From: Arthrobacter sp. zg-Y820
Lineage (GTDB): Bacteria > Actinomycetota > Actinomycetes > Actinomycetales > Micrococcaceae
DNA length: 59,609 nt
NCBI RefSeq assembly: GCF_030142155.1
Contig: NZ_CP126248.1
Span: 1-59,609, forward strand
Direction of reading: 5' to 3'
Part shown: positions 52,955 through 59,609 of the stretch, one piece after another
Layout: every line of letters starts with the position of its first letter
How positions within the stretch are numbered: the first letter of the stretch is position 1
Position numbers and translations under genes: made by a program
Notes under the pieces: generated by a model
What the model was told of the DNA's origin: nothing
The model's database searches: none
The model's input: the letters and a program-made list of their open reading frames with translations, nothing else

Positions 52955-53339
52955 CTGTACCCGGGGCCAAGAAAAAGAAGTAAAGGCGCGGGCCCCTGAC
53001 TGCAACGCCTTCGAGCTACTCCCCGGATCAAACGGGCATGGGTAACGAGACATGCTTCGCCGGTGTGTCCCGTCTCAGTCATGGGTCTGGTTCCCTGCCC
53101 CTCCCCCGCACCGCTGATTACAGGAATGCCTGGATCGTCAGGCCGGGTGGCGTCCTTTCCAGCGCGAACTTTCGGCCTTCCAGACTTTCAGCGTGAGGTA
53201 ACCAAGTAAACCGGGAAGCTCCCAGCCCAAACACAGATTCTGTTACTCCCAGACTCCCCACTTGGCACAGCGAGAGCTGGTGCGTTTGTGATCCAAAGGA
53301 CTCGCCAAGGGTGGTGTTGTCACTTCATCATCTCCGCGT

Positions 53340-55911
53340 ACTTCGTTGACTAACAGAGTCTGTGAGATCGACCCGTGCGCAGGCCCGTGTGATCGCAACT
53401 ACTGTTTAGCAGCTCCCGATCAGTTCCCCATGCCCGAACTCGGACGCCTGCCTCTCAATGCCAGGACATGCCGCAATATCGCGAGTATCGGGTCGGAATG
53501 GCCGGCAACTGTGGAATTCTCGGGATGGCCACGCACAGAGTCCCGTACTAAGGTCCCGTAGTCACGAACCGATTGCGCACAGTGGCTACCGGCATACGAG
53601 CCTTCACAACGATGCTTGGGGGACCTTGTCAGCCGACCCAGAATCTGCTTGTCACGAACTCACAGAGGCACTGGTCTGCGCAGCGGAACGGAATATCGGG
53701 AGCGTTCAGTCAGGGCAGCTTCCTCTTGCTCCACTCCCCTGAGATTTCATGGTTCGACAGGGCGTACCGCACTCCGGAACCGGCGACAACGAGCATGATT
53801 GCCTAACTGAACGCACTATTGACTCACAGACTGACAGACTCTGTTTGTGGATACCTTAGCCGGGAGGGACCTTCTCCCCCGGATATACAGGCCAACGGAC
53901 AAACAGACTGTACTCGGGACGTCGCGTTCGATTGGAAGTAAGTCTGGGACTCTGAGCCTCCGGTACTCGGCAGTTTCGGCGCCGTTCTGGTAGCAGCCAC
54001 CCCAGGTCGGCCTCTGAATCATAGAGTCCGTGAGCTTCGTAAGTGCAACCGCCGCCGGCGGCTGGCGTCACTCAGTGACTCACTGAGTCCCATACTCACA
54101 GAATCTGCGGGTGAACAGAGTCTGTAACTCCGTGACTCCCCGGCTGCGTTTTCGGTGGCCGGCACTGCTCCGTGACTCACTGAGTTCCATACTCACTGAG
54201 CCTGGCGCCCGGAGCCCGTCCTTGCTTGCTTACTTCATTGAGTCGCGGGCATTCCTCACCCTCGAGAACACGGGTTCAACCTCAGCCAGCACCATATCCG
54301 TTGTTCACGGACTCTGCGACTCTGTGACTCTGTGAGATCACGAGTATGCACTTACTGGCCTGACTTCGTGGGATGTTCACCCAGGCCTCCCTGCACATCC
54401 ACCTGGCTGCATTTCGATCGCCCGAATCTTGATGCATCTGTACGACCCCGGGGAGTGGGGGCACCAAAGGGCGCGTTGACCAACAGAGTCTGTAACTCCG
54501 TGACTCCCCGGCTGCGTTTTCGGTGGCCGGCACTGCTCCGTGACTCACTGAGTTCCATACTCACTGAGCCTGGCGCCCGGAGCCCGTCCTTGCTTGCTTA
54601 CTTCATTGAGTCGCGGGCATTCCTCACCCTCGAGAACACGGGTTCAACCTCAGCCAGCACCATATCCGTTGTTCACGGACTCTGCGACTCTGTGACTCTG
54701 TGAGATCACGAGTATGCACTTACCGGCCTGACTTCGTGGGATGTTCACCCACGCCTCCCTGCACATCCACCTGGCTGCATTTCGATCGCCCGAATCTTGA
54801 TGCATCTGTACGACCCCGGGGAGTGGGGGCATTGAAGGGCGCGTTGACTAACAGAGTCTGTAACTCCGTGACTCCCCGGCTGCGTTTTCGGTGGCCGGCA
54901 CTGCTCCGTGACTCACTGAGTTCCATACTCACTGAGTCTGGCGCCCGGAGCCCGTCCTTGCTTGCTTACTTCATTGAGTCGCGGGCATTCCTCACCCTCG
55001 AGAACACGGGTTCAACCTCAGCCAGCACCATATCCGTTGTTCACGGACTCTGCGACTCTGTGACTCTGTGAGATCACGAGTATGCACTTATCGGCCTGAC
55101 TTCGTGGGATGTTCACCCACGCCTCCCTGCACATCCACCTGGCTGCATTTCGATCGCCCGAATCTTGATGCATCTGTACGACCCCGGGGAGTGGGGGCAT
55201 TGAAGGGCGCGTTGACTAACAGAGTCCGTAACTCCGTGACTCCCCGGCTGCGTTTTCGGTGGCCGGCACTGCTCCGTGACTCACTGAGTTCCATACTCAC
55301 TGAGTCTGGCGCCCGGAGTCTTCCGCCCTATGCCTCTAAACCGCGGGCATCCCGCCTCGCTCCCGAGTACAGGGTTCATAACGGCCCGTCATCATGAACC
55401 TAGTTAATGGCTCACAGACACGCGGACTCCGTGAGTTTCCATGTCTGGATTGCATGCCAGGTTGTCTGAAATGTTCATCTTGGACCGTCCGCCCCAGCGT
55501 ATTCAACTTACTGCATTGCACGCTGCAGGTCAGCGATTGACCCCATAACGCCGTGAGTGCCCGGCCCGAGCGCAGTTGTGACACGACGATCGCTGTAAAT
55601 CGAGATGCATCTGTACAACCCCGGGGGAGTGGGGACATCAAACGGCGACTTTACTAACAGAGTCTGGAAGTCTGTGACTCCCCAACTTTGGTTATCGGTG
55701 ACTCTGGCACTCAAAGACGAACTTACAGACTCTGCGTGTCACGGACTGAAATCCCATCAAATTCAGTAAATGGCTGATAGCTTGGGCTCAATCGCATGCC
55801 GGCGACCACTGGATTAGCAGTTCCCATCTTTTGTGAACCCCGCTCAGTTAGAGCGTGGACCCATTCCTTCGTCGTCGGCGCCCAGCAGCTCAATGACAGA
55901 AGGAAGCATCA
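53340..55911. repeat. Palindrome-rich region next to parAB (candidate centromere/ori)
   Basis: About 2.5 kb of gene-poor DNA with many short palindromic words built on ACAGAGTCTGT and ACTCACTGAGT. Examples are GACTAACAGAGTCTGTGAG (53349-53367), the cluster around 53819-53848, TGACTCACTGAGT (54078) and the block near 55660-55745. The same words recur between parB and rep (57140-57166) and directly upstream of rep (58998-59015). This is the distribution expected for ParB-type or Rep-binding sites. Sizeable open frames inside the repeats (about 70-120 codons) repeat with the DNA and look spurious. Confidence 0.7.
54114..55317. repeat. 368-bp tandem repeat array, about 3.3 copies
   Basis: Copies begin AACAGAGTCTGTAACTCCG at 54114, 54482 and 54850, and with one base changed at 55218; the last copy ends after about 100 bases. 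Period is exactly 368 in all steps, and copies differ at only a few sites (for example GAGCCTGG versus GAGTCTGG). Each unit carries several copies of the short palindromes, so the array multiplies candidate binding sites. Near-identity implies recent amplification or gene conversion. Confidence 0.9.
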
Positions 55912-56571
55912 ATGAGGGTCGTCGCCGTCATCAACCAAAAAGGTGGTGCAGGTAAGTCCACCACGGTGATGAATCTGGGCGCCGTTGCGGCGGAGCATTC
56001 CAAGGTCCTCGTCGTTGACGTCGACCCCCAGAGGTCCGTGACGACCTGGGCTGAAACCGCAGACCAGCTCCCAGAGAGCAAGCAGCTGCCCTTCGACGTC
56101 GTCAGTGAAACTGATCCCTCTCTGCTCAAGCAGATGCGTGATCTCGACTACGACACTATCTACGTGGATACCCCGGGAAATCTGGACAATGCAGAAGTCC
56201 TGAAAGCCGTCGTGGACAACTCTGACTTCGTCCTGCTGCCCAGCGAGCCCACCGCTCTGGCCATGCTTCCCCTGATCAACACCTTTAGCTCCATCGTTCA
56301 GCCCAGCGGCTTGGACTACCGGGTTTTAGTCACACAGGTAGATTCACGCTCCATCAGCGACGCGACCGAGGCGCAGGAAACCCTGCGGGAGTACGGGTTG
56401 AAGGTCTGCAAGTCCTTTGTCCGCTCATACAAGATTCATGAACGCGCTCCCATGACGGGCAATGTCGTCACTACATACGAGACAAGCCGGAACGCGGAAA
56501 AGGCAGCCGGGGACTACAAGGACGTCGCCCGGGAGTTGCTGAGCATCTGGGTCAACGAGAACAGGGGATAG
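55912..56571 (+). CDS. parA: ParA-family partition ATPase
   Basis: 219 residues, the small ParA (type Ib) class with no N-terminal HTH. Deviant Walker A KGGAGKST (residues 10-17), Walker A' VVDVDPQRSV (about 37-46), and IYVDTPGNLDNAE (Walker B region). It moves plasmid copies with the next gene's product. GAAGGAAG precedes ATG. The palindromic repeat region is directly upstream, as expected for a par locus with its centromere in front of parA. Confidence 0.92.
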   Translation: MRVVAVINQKGGAGKSTTVMNLGAVAAEHSKVLVVDVDPQRSVTTWAETADQLPESKQLPFDVVSETDPSLLKQMRDLDYDTIYVDTPGNLDNAEVLKAVVDNSDFVLLPSEPTALAMLPLINTFSSIVQPSGLDYRVLVTQVDSRSISDATEAQETLREYGLKVCKSFVRSYKIHERAPMTGNVVTTYETSRNAEKAAGDYKDVARELLSIWVNENRG

Positions 56572-56576
56572 GGACC

Positions 56577-57059
56577 ATGGCCGTCAAAAGAAGTTTCAAG
56601 GACATGTTGCCGCCCCCTCCCGCCGTACCTGCGACGACATCGATCCCACAACAGCCGGAACCGCAGGTCTCACCACCGGCTGCGGTCCAGCCGCAGGTGG
56701 GCCCAAACGGCCAGCCGGTCAGGCCACCGGTCGCGGCCAAACCGGCTCCGGCAGCTGCTCCCGTACAGGCGACGCAGCAGGCGTCTGCCGCGGGGGAGGA
56801 AGACCTGCCAGCAGCTTCGGTGCGTCCCCACTACACACAGCTTGTCCGCAAGGAGCTGCGGGTTTTCCAGGACCAGGCCATGGACCTGAAGATCCTGACC
56901 ATGACGATCAATAACTCCAAGCTGGGCATGGGGGAGCGGATCACGGATAACACCCTGGTCCGGGTGGCCATTGATCTGCTGCTGGAGCGCAAGGCAGATC
57001 TATCGGGCACCACGGAGAGCGAACTGCGCGACTCCTTGAACCTGCCGCCGCGGTATTAG
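56577..57059 (+). CDS. ParB-like centromere-binding protein
   Basis: 160 residues, 5 bases after parA. The first 75 or so are Pro/Gln/Ala-rich and probably disordered (PPPPAVPATTSIPQQPEPQV). The C-terminal 70 are helical and charged: TQLVRKELRVFQDQAMDLK, LGMGERITDNTLVRVAIDLL and ESELRDSLNLPPRY, resembling a ribbon-helix-helix-like DNA-binding end. Small ParA proteins usually pair with such small RHH ParB proteins, so it is assigned as the DNA-binding partner. No canonical ParB HTH is visible. Confidence 0.7.
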   Translation: MAVKRSFKDMLPPPPAVPATTSIPQQPEPQVSPPAAVQPQVGPNGQPVRPPVAAKPAPAAAPVQATQQASAAGEEDLPAASVRPHYTQLVRKELRVFQDQAMDLKILTMTINNSKLGMGERITDNTLVRVAIDLLLERKADLSGTTESELRDSLNLPPRY

Positions 57060-57139
57060 GGACGCGCCGTGTGCCCGGGCACCGTTCCTCGGCTGCCGGA
57101 TTGGAACATTTCCTGCCCTGTTCCACAGGCCGGGAAATA

Positions 57140-57166
57140 CCAGACTCACGGACTAACAGAGTCTGG
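57140..57166. repeat. Inverted repeat between parB and rep
   Basis: CCAGACTC (57140-57147) and GAGTCTGG (57159-57166) are perfect inverted copies around an 11-base spacer, and repeat the palindrome word of the upstream array. It lies between two convergent genes and may be a partition/replication site or a bidirectional hairpin. No T-run follows. Confidence 0.6.
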
Positions 57167-57171
57167 TGGTC

Positions 57172-58995
57172 CTAGCCGGCAGCTTGGAAGGCCAGATCGG
57201 CCAAGGTCAGGTCATCGGGGGGGCCCTCGAAGTCCTCCCACGGATAATCATCCTCGGGTGCTGGTAGGAGTGGCACGACGTTGGAATGGCGGGAGAGCCA
57301 ATCGCGCCATTGGGCGCGCTGGATCCGATAGGTGTGGATCTGCGCTGCGACGGCCTCGAGGACCCCGAAGTATTCGGCCAAGGTGTTCAGCGAGGTGGCG
57401 GCCACGACGGACCATCCGGCGTCCCGGGAGGCCAGGTTCCAGGCTGCAAGCATTTCCAGTGCCTCGGTGGCTGCCGTCCGGGACAGTCCGGTGGTTCGGA
57501 CGACTTCCATGGTCGAGAGGGGGACAGGGGAGTTCTCCAGCGCCTCGTACACGAAGGCCGCCGGCAGCCCCAATTCCCTAAAGACCGGGCGCAGGGCATG
57601 CACCTTCCCCTTCTTCCATGGCAGCTCCTTCACGGCCTTCAACGTGGTTTCCGGAATGGTCAGCATGTAAAGATCACCCTTGGTGCCGCGGCCGGCTTCG
57701 ATCAGGACCACCAACGGATCCTTCTCGGAACGCAAGCCGCGCAGGTGGAAACCAACAGTGGTGTGGTCCATACCGGTGGCCACGGCCAAGGCCCGGTCAC
57801 CGAACTCAATGTAACGGCTGGCACTCTTGTGGGCGGCTTCCCCCAGGGCGCGCAGCACCATCCTCCGCGCCAGTCCTATCCGGGTCTGGTACCGGTATTC
57901 CACCAGACGTAGAGCGTTCCGCCAGGAACGGATGAAGCGATGCTCGTTATCGTCGGTAAGGATCACCGAGTTACCACCATGTAAGCCCCCCGCCTGTGTG
58001 GGGGGCCCGCTTGTGGGGGAGATACGGACATTGTTCTTTCCATGTGGTTGATCCTGGTTTCTTTGTACGAAGCTGAGGGCATTGCGCCAGTCCCGCTGCA
58101 GTGCCGCGACCCGGTGACGGGCCGGATAGCGTGCATAGAAAGAGGCTAGTCCGGGCCAAAGTCCCTGCTTCATCCGGCGTTGGACCTCGGTAAGTGCCAG
58201 TCCTGCGGCGACTGCGCCGGCGATGACACCCTGGCGTGCCTCGGAGTCGGATTGGTACCGGTTCACCTCGTACAAGCCGGTGACGGCGATGCGCTGCATG
58301 GCACGGGAAATCCGCAGGCTCTGTTCGACGCCGGCCGGACCGGGGGATTCCAAGGCGGCCGGGGTTGCCTGCTCCAGCCGGTAGGCGCGGGCGGCAGCGA
58401 TGTCCCGGGCCAGCTCGGCTGTGAGTGCTTTCCATACGTCTGCGCTGTTCCGTCGGCGGGCGACGTCGTAGGCCATGGACAGGCTCATGGCCAGCATTTG
58501 GTGTCCGCCCCGCTTGTGGGGGCTGCCTGGTGTCCGCATACAGCCGTGCAGCAGGTTCTGGTGCGGGGTTTTATCCAGGGTCCTGAAACGGGTCCCGAGC
58601 GCTTCAACGAGATCACGGGCCTCGGAGAAGCTCACCCGTTCGGCCAGGGGGATGTAGAGATGGCGGCCGCCATTGGGGGAGTAGTCCTCAATCCAGCGGC
58701 CGCCGACACTGTGCAGTAACGACTGGGCGGTCCGGACGTCGGCTTCGACCCAGTCCACTCCGGCGATGGAGGAGTCAAAGTCCAGGAAGATGGCAGCGCA
58801 GGTTCCGTCCTTGCCGAAGATCCGCACGGCTGCCGGATGGGACGGCAGCCCCGGCGTCAGGTCGCGCTCAAAGCGCTGCGGATAGGAGCGGCCGCCATCC
58901 TTGGACAGGCGCACACGGGGCTGTCCAGCAAGCAACGGAGCCAGGGACGACCAGAGCTGCGAGGGTTCGTCTCGCGACGTGGGCACGCTCGACAC
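57172..58995 (-). CDS. Plasmid replication protein with archaeo-eukaryotic primase-like domain
   Basis: 607 residues. Primase motifs: AAIFLDFDSS (Asp72 and Asp74, DxD) and YSPNGGRHLYIPL with His112. After a helical linker (residues about 180-300) and a DEHRFIRSWRNALRLVEYR region there is a winged-HTH-like C-terminal part (TMEVVRTTGLSRTAATEALE). This plan is seen in Rep proteins of actinobacterial plasmids. It is convergent to parAB. An 18-base palindrome-type word lies at 58998-59015, right at the start, suggesting autoregulation or origin binding. Confidence 0.78.
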   Translation of the reverse strand: MSSVPTSRDEPSQLWSSLAPLLAGQPRVRLSKDGGRSYPQRFERDLTPGLPSHPAAVRIFGKDGTCAAIFLDFDSSIAGVDWVEADVRTAQSLLHSVGGRWIEDYSPNGGRHLYIPLAERVSFSEARDLVEALGTRFRTLDKTPHQNLLHGCMRTPGSPHKRGGHQMLAMSLSMAYDVARRRNSADVWKALTAELARDIAAARAYRLEQATPAALESPGPAGVEQSLRISRAMQRIAVTGLYEVNRYQSDSEARQGVIAGAVAAGLALTEVQRRMKQGLWPGLASFYARYPARHRVAALQRDWRNALSFVQRNQDQPHGKNNVRISPTSGPPTQAGGLHGGNSVILTDDNEHRFIRSWRNALRLVEYRYQTRIGLARRMVLRALGEAAHKSASRYIEFGDRALAVATGMDHTTVGFHLRGLRSEKDPLVVLIEAGRGTKGDLYMLTIPETTLKAVKELPWKKGKVHALRPVFRELGLPAAFVYEALENSPVPLSTMEVVRTTGLSRTAATEALEMLAAWNLASRDAGWSVVAATSLNTLAEYFGVLEAVAAQIHTYRIQRAQWRDWLSRHSNVVPLLPAPEDDYPWEDFEGPPDDLTLADLAFQAAG

Positions 58996-59104
58996 GCTGT
59001 GACTCTGTGAGTCTGGCAGTTCGGGGGCAGGCTGATGTACGATGGTGTTATTCCCCTAACGGAATGAAAAAGGACCGGCTCTCCCTAACAGGAATGACGG
59101 TTGT

Positions 59105-59157
59105 AAAAAAAATCGACTTTCGACCTGCGTCGCCGGCAAGCTTGTCAGGCGAAAGTC
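59105..59157 (-). terminator. Terminator-like hairpin in the rep upstream region
   Basis: On the minus strand GACTTTCG-CCTG (59157-59146) pairs with CAGG-T-CGAAAGTC (59127-59115), a 12-bp stem with one bulge, followed by GA and eight T (59112-59105). It is a good intrinsic terminator pointing at rep, whose start is about 110 bases downstream, so it may act as an attenuator in the rep leader. Confidence 0.75.
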
Positions 59158-59167
59158 ACATACTTCG

Positions 59168-59191
59168 AAGGCCCGCTATCCTGCGGGCCTT
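59168..59191. terminator. Short GC hairpin after the RHH gene
   Basis: AAGGCCCGC (59168-59176) and GCGGGCCTT (59183-59191) form a perfect 9-bp stem with a 6-base loop, immediately after the stop of the minus-strand RHH gene. No strong T-run on either strand, but position fits a terminator. Confidence 0.75.
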
Positions 59192-59197
59192 CTGTAT

Positions 59198-59431
59198 TTA
59201 AGCGATACGGCTGATCGGAAGTTCCTCCTGCTGCTGGTGGATTCCATCCAAATCGGTGTTCTCGATACGCTCGGCCACAACACTGGCCACCCAGTCGCTG
59301 ACGTACCTGTAGCCTTCGGCGGCAGCGATTTCACTGACAACTTCCGCTTTGTCGGTCGCCAGACGGAAGCCAATGAGCTTACGGTCTCCCTTGGAGCGGC
59401 GCCCAACACGCTTCGGTCCTTCAGTGGTCAT
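59198..59431 (-). CDS. Ribbon-helix-helix (CopG-like) DNA-binding protein
   Basis: 77 residues. Basic start TTEGPKRVGRRSKGDRKLIG, then a strand-helix-helix pattern FRLATDKAEVVSEIAAAEGY and VSDWVASVVAERIE. AAGGAC lies 7 bases before ATG. Upstream of rep in the same direction and separated by two hairpins, it could be a copy-number or transfer regulator. Small plasmid RHH proteins of this form often control rep or antitoxin loci; no toxin is visible next to it. Confidence 0.75.
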   Translation of the reverse strand: MTTEGPKRVGRRSKGDRKLIGFRLATDKAEVVSEIAAAEGYRYVSDWVASVVAERIENTDLDGIHQQQEELPISRIA

Positions 59432-59609
59432 GATCTTGTCCTTACATATCCGGCCCCTGGGGGAGGGCTTTCAGTCCATCTCAGTCTGAACAACATCGGC
59501 TGGACGGGTGGCCCAGGATGATCTAAAACTGTTTCCGATATCTAAAAACTATCACCGGGCCCCAGCCACCTCCCGGATTAAGGGAAAACAGAAACTCCAT
59601 CGTGTCGCG
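59432..59609. other. Window end, no gene seen
   Basis: 178 bases upstream of the RHH gene; should include its promoter. No recognisable motif or repeat. Confidence 0.4.

Noticed and set aside
53340..55317. CRISPR array
   Set aside because: Repeat unit is 368 bp with no short repeat/unique spacer pattern and no cas genes are present.
54111..55397. Repeated ORFs of about 70-123 residues in the tandem array
   Set aside because: They follow the DNA repeat exactly, have no ribosome sites and no family resemblance, and exist on both strands; the DNA, not protein, appears to be the conserved element.

Overview
The window looks like part of a large, high-GC actinobacterial plasmid or plasmid-like accessory element, most likely from an Arthrobacter-type Micrococcaceae host. 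The grounds are a ParA partition operon next to an archaeo-eukaryotic-primase-type replication gene, a mycothiol-type maleylpyruvate isomerase, actinobacterial IS110/IS481/IS21 remnants, and strongly actinobacterial catabolic genes. The taxonomic call is inference; no rRNA or tRNA gene is present.

Layout. (1) 1-910: decayed IS110-family transposase. (2) 1073-10420: a compact RiPP cluster, visibly more AT-rich than its surroundings. On the minus strand it holds a previously hidden 55-residue precursor gene (6945-7112), an M16 protease pair, an EpiD-type cysteine decarboxylase, a degenerate kinase-fold protein, an APH-type kinase and a HopA1-like lyase. Divergently on the plus strand are an ABC ATPase, an ABC permease and a methyltransferase. 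This is the gene set of a class V (lexapeptide/cacaoidin-type) lanthipeptide, and the precursor ends in a Thr-x4-Cys that fits a C-terminal AviMeCys ring. It is the most interesting system in the window. (3) 10591-11706: pseudogenes (zinc alcohol dehydrogenase, nanE) left by rearrangement.

(4) 11672-28802: a sugar-acid/amino-sugar-like catabolic island. It encodes a ribose-type ABC importer whose first permease is fused to its double ATPase, two Gfo/Idh/MocA dehydrogenases, a class V aminotransferase-fold enzyme, an aldehyde dehydrogenase, a creatininase-family amidohydrolase, an IclR regulator, KDG kinase, KDPG aldolase, a threonine-synthase-like lyase, an M20 peptidase/deacylase, a GntR/UTRA regulator, RidA and an MBL hydrolase. 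KDG kinase plus KDPG aldolase would send the carbon to pyruvate and glyceraldehyde-3-phosphate. The starting substrate cannot be read from the sequence. (5) 28803-32450: a scar zone with ABC, IS481 and IS21 fragments, a lipoprotein, an M23 chimera and a Shedu-like defence-gene fragment.

(6) 32727-35657: MpaB-type oxygenase, SDR and phytanoyl-CoA-dioxygenase-family genes. (7) 36526-50833: an aromatic-acid module around the gentisate pathway: 3-hydroxybenzoate 6-hydroxylase-like monooxygenase, gentisate dioxygenase, mycothiol-type isomerase and fumarylpyruvate hydrolase. It also carries an IclR regulator, a dihydroxyphthalate-decarboxylase-like protein, an old-yellow-enzyme flavoprotein, a MenA/UbiA prenyltransferase, a zinc alcohol dehydrogenase and an Fe/polyamine-type ABC importer.

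(8) 50834-59609: plasmid maintenance. There is a 368-bp tandem repeat array within about 2.4 kb of dense short palindromes (ACAGAGTCTGT / ACTCACTGAGT types). Next come parA and a small ParB-like gene, a convergent primase-type rep gene with a terminator-like hairpin in its upstream leader, and a ribbon-helix-helix protein.
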